Origin: Bacteroidales bacterium
Lineage (GTDB): Bacteria; Bacteroidota; Bacteroidia; Bacteroidales; Tenuifilaceae
Assembly: GCA_020636835.1 (NCBI GenBank)
Contig: JACJXC010000008.1
Coordinates: forward strand, 1 to 64,000
DNA length: 64,000 bases
Reading direction: 5' to 3'
A program made the translations under genes and the position numbers. Of the stretch, positions 7,377 through 16,305 are shown one piece after another. Position 1 is the first letter of the stretch. Each line of letters starts with the position of its first letter. The notes beneath the pieces were generated by a model, which was not told the DNA's origin, did not search any database, and was given only the letters and a program-made list of their open reading frames with translations.

Positions 7377-9611
7377 ATGATTAATTTTCATATAGATAGG
7401 TGGTTAAGGTTTCCTGTTGTGCTATTACTGTTATTGTTTCTGTGCCGCTTAGGTGTTGCGCAGAAAATTGATTCCCTTTTGCTCAAGCTTTACCAGGAAT
7501 CCAACGATAGCGCACGGGTTGAACTACTTGTGCAAATAGCAGCATACTACGATCGCGATGAACCCAACGCTGTTTTGGCCGAGAATTACCTATTCGAGGC
7601 CAAGCGAGTTGCCGACAGTTCCTCCTATACCACTCTGCGTGCCACGGTGTATAACCAGTTGGGTGTTTTTTACCGCAACCAATCAAAGTATAACGAGTCG
7701 CTTCGGTATCACAATAATGCCTACGCCTTGGCAAAGGCTCTTAACGACAAGCGAATGCTGGCCATATCGTTAAACAATCTTGGAGTTGTGTACCGCCGTA
7801 TCGATAATCATGCATTTGCCACCGAGTACCACATTAAAGCCCTAAAAATTGCTGAGGAAATTCGCGACAGCTTCAGTGTATCGGTTTCGTGCAATAGTTT
7901 GGGAAATATTTTCTCGCTGAATGGTCGGTACGACGATGCTATTGAGTATTTTACCCGCGCCCTCGATATTTCCGAATCCATGGGCAACTCCCTCGGGCTG
8001 GCCATGAACTGTAATAATATTGGCGAGGTGTACGAGTTTAAGGGCGATTATGTCAATGCCCGCGATTTCTATCAACGCTCTTTGGATGTGAACCTTAGGA
8101 TTAACAACCTCAAGGGTATTGCCATTAGTTATAATGCCCTCGGTAAGATCGATCTGTACACCGGTCGATACAAATCGGCTCTCGATTTTTTTAGTAAGGC
8201 TCTCACAATCGATAAGCAGCTGGGCGATAGGAAGTTTTTAGCCGATAGTTATATCAATTTATCCCGGGTGCTTCTGGCGCTTGGACGTGTTCGCGAAGCT
8301 AAAGCGAATATTGATATGTCTATAACTATTGCTAAACAAATCAATAGTTTAATTCATCAGCAGTGGATTTATGAAGTTTATAGCGACTATTATAAGAGGG
8401 AGAAACGTTACGATTCCGCTTTGTTCTATTATGCTAAGGCCTCCACTTTCAAGGATAGCGTGCTTAACGAGAAGAACACCCGCCACATATCAACCATACA
8501 AACAATTTACGAAACCGAGAAGAAGGAGAATGAGATAAAACTCCTGATGCAATCGCAGGAAATTAAGCAGAAGGAGTTAAAGCGCCAGAATATTCTTAAG
8601 AATGGTTTGCTTATCGGGTTGCTTCTAACCATTGTCATCATTATTTCTATTTATCAGGCTTTTGTTACCAAACGGAATAGTAACAACTTGCTTTCGCGCC
8701 AGATTCGCGAAATTGAGGAGCAGAACATACGCCTCGAGGAGCAGAAACAGGAGATCGAAACCCAGAAGGAAGAAATTGAGCGAAATAAGGACTTTATTGA
8801 GCAAAAGAACTCTAACCTCGAGGAGGCGTACAAGATTATCGAGAATTATATCGAGAAGATCACCGACAGTATCCGATACGCAGAGCGCATCCAGGAGTCT
8901 ATCCAGCCTTCCGAGGAAATGGTGCGCGCTGTTTTTACCGATACCCTTATCTTTAATAAACCCAAGGATATTGTTAGCGGCGATTTTTACTGGATGGTTA
9001 CCTCCGGTAAACGGGTTTACTTTGCCCTTTCGGATTGTACCGGGCATGGTGTTCCCGGAGCGTTTATGAGTATTATCGGGATCGATTTGCTCAATCAGGC
9101 AGTTAATCTCCATAATTACTATGAGCCCGATCAAATTCTAGAATTCATCAACGAACAGCTTATTCAGAAATTGCGTAAGTCGGAGAACGAGCAGGTTCTT
9201 AAGGATAGTATGGATATTGCCGTTTGCATTTTCGATCGCGAAACCTATCAACTTCATTACACCGGCGCTCTTATTCCGCTTTTCATCTCTTCGGGTGGCG
9301 AAATCACCGAAATACGCCCCGATTATGTTACTCTGGGAACGTCCTTTGGCCATACTGAAAAGCGTTTTACCGTTAATTCCTTTAAACTACTGGCGGGCGA
9401 CTGGATATATCTTACTTCCGATGGTTATTTCGATCAACTCGGAGGGCCTTGTAATAAGAAGTTTATGCGGACTAACTTCAAGCAAATTCTTCCCAAAGTT
9501 CAATCACTACAAGGTATCGAGCAGCGTAATGTTCTAGAGATGGAGTTTCTCAAATGGATGGGGCGCAACGAGCAAATCGACGATGTGCTGGTGTGGGGTG
9601 TTAAAATTTAA
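7377..9611 (+). CDS. TPR-containing SpoIIE-type (PP2C) serine phosphatase
   Basis: A 744-residue signalling protein. Order: signal peptide (residues ~10-28, ending near VAQK), about six tetratricopeptide repeats (residues ~45-370, e.g. ALAKALNDKRMLAISLNNLG and AIEYFTRALDISESMGNSLG), a transmembrane helix (~405-430, LLIGLLLTIVIIISIYQAFV), a glutamate-rich coiled coil (~440-500), and a cytoplasmic SpoIIE phosphatase domain. Metal-binding acidic residues are visible in IVSGDFYW, SDCTGHGVPGAFMS, TSDGYFDQLGG and QIDDVLVWG. Such proteins are abundant in this phylum and probably dephosphorylate anti-sigma-factor antagonists or similar partners in response to an extracytoplasmic signal; no anti-sigma gene is adjacent. 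It heads a run of four close-packed genes. Confidence 0.93.
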   Translation: MINFHIDRWLRFPVVLLLLLFLCRLGVAQKIDSLLLKLYQESNDSARVELLVQIAAYYDRDEPNAVLAENYLFEAKRVADSSSYTTLRATVYNQLGVFYRNQSKYNESLRYHNNAYALAKALNDKRMLAISLNNLGVVYRRIDNHAFATEYHIKALKIAEEIRDSFSVSVSCNSLGNIFSLNGRYDDAIEYFTRALDISESMGNSLGLAMNCNNIGEVYEFKGDYVNARDFYQRSLDVNLRINNLKGIAISYNALGKIDLYTGRYKSALDFFSKALTIDKQLGDRKFLADSYINLSRVLLALGRVREAKANIDMSITIAKQINSLIHQQWIYEVYSDYYKREKRYDSALFYYAKASTFKDSVLNEKNTRHISTIQTIYETEKKENEIKLLMQSQEIKQKELKRQNILKNGLLIGLLLTIVIIISIYQAFVTKRNSNNLLSRQIREIEEQNIRLEEQKQEIETQKEEIERNKDFIEQKNSNLEEAYKIIENYIEKITDSIRYAERIQESIQPSEEMVRAVFTDTLIFNKPKDIVSGDFYWMVTSGKRVYFALSDCTGHGVPGAFMSIIGIDLLNQAVNLHNYYEPDQILEFINEQLIQKLRKSENEQVLKDSMDIAVCIFDRETYQLHYTGALIPLFISSGGEITEIRPDYVTLGTSFGHTEKRFTVNSFKLLAGDWIYLTSDGYFDQLGGPCNKKFMRTNFKQILPKVQSLQGIEQRNVLEMEFLKWMGRNEQIDDVLVWGVKI

Positions 9612-9622
9612 TCGGATTTAGG

Positions 9623-11251
9623 GTGTCTAAAACCTCTCGTATATTTTTGGTTTTTATCTGTATGTTGATGTTTTCGATGTACAGAGCCTTTCCGCAGGAT
9701 ACTTTTTCCATGGATAGCGCGCTTCGTCAGCGCATCCTTAATGCCGATTACCAGTACCTCGACGGGTATGTGGCGCAGCGGGGCATCGATAGCGCGCTTT
9801 TAGGTAGTTCATATAACCTGTTAGCCTTTGCCATTATTAACGATAATTTTGGATTGGTGGAATTCGCCTTGAGCAAAGGGGCTAACATTAATTTTGCCAT
9901 TAGCAATTTAACCCCGCTGATGTACTGTGCAATTTACAATCGCTCCCAAATCGCTGCCCATCTTATTAAGTACGGTGCCTCAGTCGATATTTACAATAAG
10001 CACCGCAATACGCCATTACTCTATGCTGCCCGATACGGTAATTTAGATATGGTCAAAACGTTATCCCAGTCAAGGGCTAACCCGTTTATCCTGAATTTTA
10101 AGGGCTACTGTGGTCTCGATTATGCCCTTGAGTACAATCGTACCGAAATCGCCGATTACCTCCGCGCTTACATGGCACGGTATGCAAAAGGCGCATTTCC
10201 TTCCACCTACGATGGGCCCTATGTCGATTGGGTGGGCTGGAACCGCTTGCGAGCCACCTACCTTGTAAACGATAGTCTTTCGGGAAATATTTACACCGTT
10301 AAAAAAAGTTTTAGGTTTACCGATTCTTTAACAATTAGTAAAGTTTACACTGCCGACACCTTTGATTATAAAATATATAGATTACCCCGTAGGTTCGATC
10401 CGGTGTTCGAATATCATAACGTTTCCAAGGTTTTTGCCGTTGGCGATGTTCACGGCTGCTACGATTCATTGGTTCATTTGCTCATAGCCAATCGGGTTAT
10501 CGACAGCCACCTTAACTGGAACTTTAACGATGGCCATCTCGTTTTTATTGGCGATTTGTTCGATAGGGGTAGTATGGTTACTCAAACTCTCTGGTTGGTT
10601 TACAGGCTTTTTAACCAGGCTCCCCGATGTGGCGGTAACGTGCATGTTATTATGGGTAACCATGAATTGTTGGCGCTTAATAACGATTATCGTTACCTTA
10701 ATCCTAAGTATATTTTCCTTACCCGTGGTTTAAACATGGAGTATTCTAAACTATTTTCAAGTACCACTATTTTAGGCCAATTTGTTCGTTCATTTAAGGC
10801 TTCGGTTAAAATTGATAGTGTTCTTTTTGCGCATGCAGGATTGTCGGATTTTATGGTAAATCAAAATATTACCCTCTATAGCCTTAACCGCGCTGTATAT
10901 TCACTTCTGAACCTTGACTCTGGGGATCCCATACCGCCGCTCTACCCTTCAATTTTCTCCCATGCCATCTCGGAACAGGGTGTATTTTGGTATCGGGGTT
11001 ATTTGGTTGACGAGCCCACTGTTAAAAGGGCTACTCCAGCCGATCTTCAGCGCGTTTTATACTTTTACCAAGCAAGTGCCATGGTTATTGGACACACCGA
11101 GGTTGAACGGATTGAGCCGTTGTACAATGGTTTGCTTTATCCCCTCAATGTTCCGTTCGATAGGGTCGGAATTCGAAAACAAGGCTTGCTGATTGTCGGT
11201 AAGCAATTTTTTAGGTGTTTTTCCGATGGTTCGCGTGAAAAAATTTACTAA
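9623..11251 (+). CDS. Exported ankyrin-repeat protein with PPP-type metallophosphatase domain
   Basis: A 542-residue protein starting at GTG 9623, 11 bases after the previous stop. A signal peptide (residues ~5-25, IFLVFICMLMFSMYRAFPQD) is followed by about four ankyrin repeats (~60-180, e.g. NLTPLMYCAIYNRSQIAAHL). The C-terminal domain (~270-520) carries the full calcineurin-like PPP motif set: GDVHGCYDSL, GDLFDRGS, MGNHELLAL, LFAHAGLSD and VIGHTEVE, i.e. all expected metal and phosphate ligands. The family hydrolyses phosphoserine/threonine or small phosphoesters; the substrate is unknown. The exported location and the ankyrin fusion are unusual for a PPP phosphatase. The next gene, nine bases downstream, looks like an exported kinase-fold protein. 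Confidence 0.88.
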   Translation: MSKTSRIFLVFICMLMFSMYRAFPQDTFSMDSALRQRILNADYQYLDGYVAQRGIDSALLGSSYNLLAFAIINDNFGLVEFALSKGANINFAISNLTPLMYCAIYNRSQIAAHLIKYGASVDIYNKHRNTPLLYAARYGNLDMVKTLSQSRANPFILNFKGYCGLDYALEYNRTEIADYLRAYMARYAKGAFPSTYDGPYVDWVGWNRLRATYLVNDSLSGNIYTVKKSFRFTDSLTISKVYTADTFDYKIYRLPRRFDPVFEYHNVSKVFAVGDVHGCYDSLVHLLIANRVIDSHLNWNFNDGHLVFIGDLFDRGSMVTQTLWLVYRLFNQAPRCGGNVHVIMGNHELLALNNDYRYLNPKYIFLTRGLNMEYSKLFSSTTILGQFVRSFKASVKIDSVLFAHAGLSDFMVNQNITLYSLNRAVYSLLNLDSGDPIPPLYPSIFSHAISEQGVFWYRGYLVDEPTVKRATPADLQRVLYFYQASAMVIGHTEVERIEPLYNGLLYPLNVPFDRVGIRKQGLLIVGKQFFRCFSDGSREKIY

Positions 11252-11260
11252 TTTTTCCTG

Positions 11261-12283
11261 ATGGTACGCTTCTTCATAATATTATTTTTTGTTGTGTGTA
11301 GTGGACAGGTTTTTTCGCAGGTAAAGCTGTTCAGTTCACACGAGCCACTACGCATCAGTATAGTTACCGATCTGCGCGCACTTATCCGCGATGTGGATAC
11401 CAGTACCGCGCGCTACCATGCGGGCACACTTTCCTATATCCATCCCGATGGCACCTCTACCACTATTAAGGTAAAGCTCCGTACCCGCGGCATCTTCCGT
11501 CGAAACCGTCAGAATTGCACTCTACCACCACTAACCGTTAAGTTCAACGCCGATACATCAGCTCAGGCCGAATTCGATGGAATTAATAAGCTCAAACTGG
11601 TTAATGTTTGCAAGCGCTCCAAACTTTCCTATAACCAGTATTTGGTGAAGGAGTACCTAGCCTACCGAATGTACAATTTGCTTACCGATTTTAGTTTCCG
11701 GGTTCGCTTTGTCTTTATTAGTTATATCGATATTAATAGTAAGATTGAGCCATTCGAATCGGTCGGTTTTTTTATCGAGGATGTTAAGCTTTTTCATGCC
11801 CGAACAAATTCGGTTCCTCTAAAAACTCTTGGTATTGTGCAGGATGCCACCAATCGGTCGGCCATCGATTTAATGACCATTTTTCAGTATATGATCAGCA
11901 ATACCGATTGGTCTGTTCCCAAGTTGCACAATATTAAATTGGTTCTTCCCAATAATAGCCTTGTTCCCATAGCCATCCCTTACGATTTCGATTTTTGCGG
12001 TTTTGTTAACCCTCCGTACACTAAACCCCCCGAAATTATACCCATAACACATGTAACCCAGCGTTATTACCGAGGGTTCTGTCGCTCATCAGCCGAACTG
12101 GAACCGTCCGTTGCCCATTTTATTAAAACAAAGGATGATATTTACTATCTAATACAATCCGATACATTGCTGAACAGCAAGCATAAATCGCATGTTATTA
12201 ATTACTTGGATGATTTTTTTAATATCATTTCATCTCCCAAATTAATTCAAAACCAGATGCTAATTAATTGTAGATCTAATTAA
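11261..12283 (+). CDS. Exported CotH-like (atypical kinase fold) protein
   Basis: A 340-residue protein with a signal peptide (residues 1-20, cleavage near VFSQ). I see no strong family match, but the order of motifs parallels spore-coat CotH kinases: LRTRGIFRR, then KLKLVNVC, EYLAYRMYNLL, RVRFVFISYID, GFFIEDV, then ISNTDWS....HNIKL and IAIPYDFDFCGF. The last two would correspond to the catalytic Asp/Asn loop and metal-binding Asp of a kinase fold. This is inference from motif order. The gene is tightly coupled to the exported phosphatase upstream (9 bases). It could instead be a non-catalytic relative. Confidence 0.6.
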   Translation: MVRFFIILFFVVCSGQVFSQVKLFSSHEPLRISIVTDLRALIRDVDTSTARYHAGTLSYIHPDGTSTTIKVKLRTRGIFRRNRQNCTLPPLTVKFNADTSAQAEFDGINKLKLVNVCKRSKLSYNQYLVKEYLAYRMYNLLTDFSFRVRFVFISYIDINSKIEPFESVGFFIEDVKLFHARTNSVPLKTLGIVQDATNRSAIDLMTIFQYMISNTDWSVPKLHNIKLVLPNNSLVPIAIPYDFDFCGFVNPPYTKPPEIIPITHVTQRYYRGFCRSSAELEPSVAHFIKTKDDIYYLIQSDTLLNSKHKSHVINYLDDFFNIISSPKLIQNQMLINCRSN

Positions 12284-12306
12284 GATAACATTCCTAATAT
12301 TCTGAT

Positions 12307-12957
12307 ATGAATGATTTTAAAAGAATAAAGTATTGTACTATTCCGCCCTTTCTCTTGGTTCTCGTTATGCTGCTGTTCAAACTCGTCGAAATTTCCGGAG
12401 GCAGTAGTTTTCACGAGTTGGGTGTTTACCCCCGTCATTTAAAAGGTCTATATGGCGTTGTGCTGGCTGTTTTTATTCATTCCGATTTTAACCATCTGGC
12501 ATCCAACTCCCTTTCATTATTTATTTTATTCACTTGCTTGCTATATTTTTATAAGGATTTGTCGTACAGGGTTCTTATATTTGTTTGGTTGGTTAGTGGG
12601 GTAATGGTTTGGATTGGAGCACGCCCGAGTTACCATATTGGCGCCAGTGGTGTTGTTTACGGCTTGGCTTCGTTTCTCTTTTTTTCCGGCGTTATTCGTC
12701 GCGATATCCGGCTTATGGCTGTTTCGCTTTTGGTCGTTTTCCTATATGGCGGTTTGATTTGGGGTGTTTTTCCAATTTCTCCCCGAATTTCGTGGGAGTA
12801 CCATTTATTTGGTGGACTTTGCGGATTGATAGCAGCCATTATTTACCGTAACCGTGGCCCACAAAGGATTGTGTGGAGTTGGGAACAGGAGAGCGACGAC
12901 TCCTCCGACGAGTTTACGGAATCGTCGTCTGAAATTTTACCGAACGAAAACGATTAA
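12307..12957 (+). CDS. Rhomboid-family intramembrane serine protease
   Basis: A 216-residue protein with six predicted membrane segments. The catalytic dyad is intact: Ser114 in HIGASGVVYG and His166 in WEYHLFGGLCG; the His-rich turn FIHSDFNHLASNS (residues ~57-69) is the usual stabilising motif of the second helix. Rhomboids cleave transmembrane substrates within the bilayer; the substrate here is unknown. A short acidic, serine-rich cytoplasmic tail (DDSSDEFTESSSE) follows the last helix. It ends the run of genes beginning at 7377 (23-base gap upstream). Confidence 0.92.
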   Translation: MNDFKRIKYCTIPPFLLVLVMLLFKLVEISGGSSFHELGVYPRHLKGLYGVVLAVFIHSDFNHLASNSLSLFILFTCLLYFYKDLSYRVLIFVWLVSGVMVWIGARPSYHIGASGVVYGLASFLFFSGVIRRDIRLMAVSLLVVFLYGGLIWGVFPISPRISWEYHLFGGLCGLIAAIIYRNRGPQRIVWSWEQESDDSSDEFTESSSEILPNEND

Positions 12958-12962
12958 AAAAT

Positions 12963-12992
12963 TTTGATAGGTGATGTAAAGTTATAAATTTG
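12963..12992 (+). promoter_or_regulatory. Bacteroidota-type promoter for bactofilin and the atp operon
   Basis: TTTG at 12963-12966, an 18-base spacer and TAAATTTG at 12985-12992 fit the phylum's -33/-7 consensus. The bactofilin ATG is 38 bases downstream. Because the following genes are closely spaced to 18768, it could drive atpB-E-F-H-A-G. Confidence 0.7.
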
Positions 12993-13030
12993 CTGCCTCC
13001 ATTCCGATACTTAATTTAATACACTATAAA

Positions 13031-13423
13031 ATGGCAAAAATTAACGAAAATGAACTTTCAACCAACAACATCAACCTTGTTGGTTTGGGAACCGAAATTA
13101 GTGGCGACATCAACAGCAATGGCGATTTACGCATCGATGGTACTTTAATTGGCAACTTAACTGTTAAAGGGAAAGTGGTTGTTGGCGAAACGGGTAAAAT
13201 TAAGGGTGAAATTACCTGTAAAAACTCCGATATTTCTGGAACCATCGAGGGTAAAATCACCGTTTTCGAGTTGCTGTCCATAAAATCGACCGCTAAGATC
13301 AACGGCGATTTGCATGTAGGTAAAGTAGCCATTGAGCCAGGTTCACGGTTTACTGGTTATTGCGAGATGGCTAGTTCCGATTATTCCTCCTCTGTCGACT
13401 CTGGTAACAGTCAGACCTACTAA
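13031..13423 (+). CDS. Bactofilin (polymer-forming cytoskeletal protein)
   Basis: A 130-residue protein made of a central right-handed beta-helix (about residues 18-110) with repeating short strands: GTEISGDINSNGDLRIDGTL, GNLTVKGKVVVGETGKIKGE, SDISGTIEGKITV. Bactofilins polymerise without nucleotide and scaffold envelope enzymes or determine cell shape. A flexible serine-rich C-terminus follows. It stands six bases before a small membrane protein gene and the atp cluster, a neighbourhood seen in many Bacteroidota. Confidence 0.93.
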   Translation: MAKINENELSTNNINLVGLGTEISGDINSNGDLRIDGTLIGNLTVKGKVVVGETGKIKGEITCKNSDISGTIEGKITVFELLSIKSTAKINGDLHVGKVAIEPGSRFTGYCEMASSDYSSSVDSGNSQTY

Positions 13424-13428
13424 TCAAA

Positions 13429-13827
13429 ATGCAACCGGTGTCGTTGTTTAAGCCAATAGTATTAAGGTGTGCTTTGTTAACAATCTTAGTATTGTTGGCT
13501 ATTTATTTTTATGCCTCTTTAACCAAACTTCAGGTTAGTATCCCTTTGCTTCTCCTTATTACCCTTGTTCCGCCTATATTTAACCTTTTGTTTATGTATA
13601 AATTAATAGGGATACTTAAACTATCGCACAATGTGTTTTTTCGTAAATATTTACTGTTTAATGGTATAAAATTCCTATTAAATTTATTTACTTTTTTGGC
13701 CTTAATTTTCGTTCTCCGATTTAATCCCTTACCATTTATTATCGTATATTTACTTTCCTATTTCATTTTTTTCGTCCACGAGCTCGTGGAAATTCAGGGT
13801 TTAATCCGAAAAACTAAAAACCAATGA
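13429..13827 (+). CDS. Small membrane protein in the position of ATP synthase subunit I
   Basis: A 132-residue protein with four hydrophobic segments (about residues 10-30, 35-56, 74-96, 100-122) and basic ends. I do not recognise a clear family motif. Its place between bactofilin and atpB, and its four-helix layout, suggest an AtpI-like protein, which in other bacteria helps assemble the c-ring or handles Mg2+. Its stop overlaps the atpB start by four bases (ATGA), implying translational coupling. The AtpI call is by position and topology only. Confidence 0.6.
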   Translation: MQPVSLFKPIVLRCALLTILVLLAIYFYASLTKLQVSIPLLLLITLVPPIFNLLFMYKLIGILKLSHNVFFRKYLLFNGIKFLLNLFTFLALIFVLRFNPLPFIIVYLLSYFIFFVHELVEIQGLIRKTKNQ

Positions 13828-14921
13828 GGCGTATAGGGATATTGGTGTTAGTGTTGCTCTTTTCGTTTGCTAGTGGCTGGGCCACAACACACGAGCTGAG
13901 CGATTCTGGTAGTGTGGCCGCTTCTCACCGGCCCGGAAAGTTCAATGCCACCGAGTTTATATTCGATCACATTGGCGATTCCTTCGAGTGGCATGTGCTA
14001 ACTGTTAATCATCACCACTACAGTTTACCTCTGCCCATTATTCTTTATAGTAGCAACAAGGGCTTCAATGTATTTTTGTCGAGTAAGTTTCACAATCCAA
14101 CACATTCTTATAAAGGCTTTAAACTCGAAACCGAGGGTAAGTACAAGGGAAAAATTGTAGAGTTGGATAGCGATGGGAATATTAATCAGTTAAGTCCCTT
14201 ACCCCTTAACTTTTCGTTAACCAAAAACGTTGTAACCATTCTTTTTGTTTGCATTATACTATGTTGGATTTTTATATCCATAGGTAATCGTTATAAAATG
14301 AATCCTTACGTTGCACCTACTGGCCTTCAGAATTTATTTGAACCCATTATACTGTTCGTTAAGAACGAGATTGCCATTCCGTCAATTGGCGAAAGGCAGT
14401 ACATGCGCTTTATGCCCTTTCTACTTTCCGTTTTCTTCTTCATCTGGTTTTCGAATATGTTGGGTTTAATTCCCATCCTACCCGGTGGAGCCAACGTAAC
14501 CGGGAATATTGCAGTAACCATGGCATTGGCTCTTTTTACCTTTGTTATTGTAAATATCAACGGCAATAAGCATTACTGGAAGGATATTGTAAATGCACCG
14601 GGTGTACCCTGGTTCCTTAAATTTCCTATCCCCATTATGCCGTTGGTGGAGTTAATGGGCGTTTTTATCAAGCCGTTCGTGCTCATGGTGCGGCTCTTTG
14701 CTAATATACTGGCAGGACACATGGTTGCCATAGTATTTATGAGCCTCATATTCATATTTGCCGCCATGAAGTTTTGGTTAGGGTACGCTGCGGCTCCCAT
14801 ATCAATACTGTTCTCAGTATTTATGTCGATACTCGAACTTCTGGTTGCTTTAATTCAGGCCTATGTGTTTACATTGTTATCGGCAATTTACATAGGAATG
14901 GCAACTGCTGAACATCATTAA
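13824..14921 (+). CDS. atpB: F1Fo ATP synthase subunit a
   Basis: Subunit a forms the two proton half-channels next to the c-ring. The 365-residue protein is longer than the E. coli one (271) because it begins with a signal peptide (residues 1-20) and about 110 extra residues predicted to be periplasmic, including HHHYSLPLPIILY, before the first membrane helix near residue 138; such an extension is usual in this phylum. The essential arginine is Arg290 in PFVLMVRLFANILAGH. C-terminal helices (LELLVALIQAYVFTLLSAIY) are standard. First of six close-packed Fo/F1 genes. Confidence 0.97.
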   Translation: MRRIGILVLVLLFSFASGWATTHELSDSGSVAASHRPGKFNATEFIFDHIGDSFEWHVLTVNHHHYSLPLPIILYSSNKGFNVFLSSKFHNPTHSYKGFKLETEGKYKGKIVELDSDGNINQLSPLPLNFSLTKNVVTILFVCIILCWIFISIGNRYKMNPYVAPTGLQNLFEPIILFVKNEIAIPSIGERQYMRFMPFLLSVFFFIWFSNMLGLIPILPGGANVTGNIAVTMALALFTFVIVNINGNKHYWKDIVNAPGVPWFLKFPIPIMPLVELMGVFIKPFVLMVRLFANILAGHMVAIVFMSLIFIFAAMKFWLGYAAAPISILFSVFMSILELLVALIQAYVFTLLSAIYIGMATAEHH

Positions 14922-14945
14922 ATAATCTAACTTAATAGTATTAAT

Positions 14946-15206
14946 ATGACTACACTATCTATCATCTTACAAGCCGCCGAGGCTAGCTTAGAGCTGGCAA
15001 AGGTGGGTGCTGCATTTGGAGCCGGTATGGCAGCCATTGCTGCAGGATTGGGAATTGGAAAAATTGGAGCATCCGCCCTTAAGGCAATTGCCCGTCAACC
15101 CGAGGCTGCCGGCGATATCCGTGCCAACATGATTGTGTCGGCTGCCCTTATCGAGGGTGTTGCCTTCTTTGCAATTATTATCTGCGCACTAGTTCTGTTC
15201 CTTTAA
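14946..15206 (+). CDS. atpE: F1Fo ATP synthase subunit c
   Basis: An 86-residue hairpin of two membrane helices joined by a polar loop (ARQPEA). The ion-carrying carboxylate is Glu70 in SAALIEGVAFFA; the residue after it is Gly rather than Ser, and no sodium-type ligand set is evident, so proton coupling is the simpler reading. The first helix has the glycine-rich packing motif GAAFGAGMAAIAAGLGIG. The N-terminus is about ten residues longer than E. coli AtpE. Confidence 0.97.
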   Translation: MTTLSIILQAAEASLELAKVGAAFGAGMAAIAAGLGIGKIGASALKAIARQPEAAGDIRANMIVSAALIEGVAFFAIIICALVLFL

Positions 15207-15218
15207 TCTTTTGAAGCC

Positions 15219-15713
15219 ATGGGCTTGGTTACACCTGATTATGGGTTGCTTTTTTGGATGTTGCTTTCCTTCTCCATTCTTCTTTTTATTCTTAAGAAGT
15301 TTGCGTGGAAACCAATCCTGCTGGGTTTAAAAAACCGCGAGGATTTTATTGCGAAAGCACTTAAACAGGCCGAAGAGGCAAAGGCTGAGTTGGCCAAAAT
15401 TCAGGAAAAAAATCTTGAACTGGCCGAAAAAGCCCGCATCGAAAGGGAAAAGGATTTTCAGGAGGCCAAAGCTTTTCGCGAAAAGCTTATTGATGAAGCC
15501 AAGGAGGAGGCTCGGCTCGAAGCTCAAAAAATGATTGACAAATCGCGTGAGCTTATCCGTCAGGAACGCGATGCTGCCAAAAAGGAGCTATACCAATCCG
15601 TTTCTGCTCTGGCCATCAATCTTTCCGAAAAAATTCTCCGGAAACAGTTTGCCGATGTAGATAAACAGCGCGAGTATGTCGACGAGCTTATTAAAGAAAT
15701 GTCCCAGAACTAA
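15219..15713 (+). CDS. atpF: F1Fo ATP synthase subunit b
   Basis: The peripheral stalk subunit: one N-terminal membrane helix (residues ~8-27, LLFWMLLSFSILLFILKKFAW) followed by a long charged alpha-helical domain rich in Glu, Lys and Ala to the C-terminus. The length of 164 is normal. It dimerises and connects subunit a to delta. Only one b-type gene is present, so the stalk is probably a homodimer. It lies 12 bases after atpE. Confidence 0.96.
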   Translation: MGLVTPDYGLLFWMLLSFSILLFILKKFAWKPILLGLKNREDFIAKALKQAEEAKAELAKIQEKNLELAEKARIEREKDFQEAKAFREKLIDEAKEEARLEAQKMIDKSRELIRQERDAAKKELYQSVSALAINLSEKILRKQFADVDKQREYVDELIKEMSQN

Positions 15714-15741
15714 ACTGTTACCAGTTGAATTATAAAATATT

Positions 15742-16290
15742 ATGAATAGTGGACGAGTTGCTATACGCTACGCTAAGGCTTTATTAATGCTTGGCAACAA
15801 CAAGGGTATTTCGCCCTTGCTATACGACCATACTAAAACTTTAATTCAGCTAATCCAATCATCTGATAGCCTTGTGGATTTGATGCGAAATCCATCCATT
15901 CGGTTAGCCGATAAACTGTCTGCCATTAATCGGGCTTTATCCGGTTCCATCTGCGAGGAGCTTATCCAGTTCTTAAACCTTCTTATTAAACGTAATCGTT
16001 TTGAGTACGCGTTTAACTCCCTATTGCTTTTCCGCGATTTGTACCGTGCCGAAAATGGTATCCTCGATGTACAAATCGAAACCGCATTGGAACTTTCAAC
16101 TGTCGAATTACAGGGGATTGAAAGTTTTATCAAGTCGAAATACTCCAAAAGTATTGAGCTTTCAGTGGTTTTGAAGCCCCAATTGGTGGGTGGATACGTG
16201 GTTATAGTCGAAGGGAAAATTCTGGATTATAGCGTGGCTGGGCAGTTGAGCCAAATTAAAAAGTCGATGGGACTATCTTTTTCTAATTAA
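15742..16290 (+). CDS. atpH: F1Fo ATP synthase subunit delta
   Basis: A 182-residue OSCP/delta protein that caps the F1 head and binds the b stalk. The N-terminal RVAIRYAKALLMLG and the C-terminal ...LVGGYVVIVEGKILDYSVAGQLSQIKKSM are the family signatures. It sits between atpF and atpA in the standard order, with 28- and 15-base gaps. Confidence 0.95.
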   Translation: MNSGRVAIRYAKALLMLGNNKGISPLLYDHTKTLIQLIQSSDSLVDLMRNPSIRLADKLSAINRALSGSICEELIQFLNLLIKRNRFEYAFNSLLLFRDLYRAENGILDVQIETALELSTVELQGIESFIKSKYSKSIELSVVLKPQLVGGYVVIVEGKILDYSVAGQLSQIKKSMGLSFSN

Positions 16291-16305
16291 GTAAATGCAA
16301 ATTTT

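Noticed and set aside
8625..9134. 169-codon minus-strand frame opposite the SpoIIE phosphatase
   Set aside because: It covers the reverse of the coiled coil and phosphatase domain; leucine-rich composition comes from the complementary codons.
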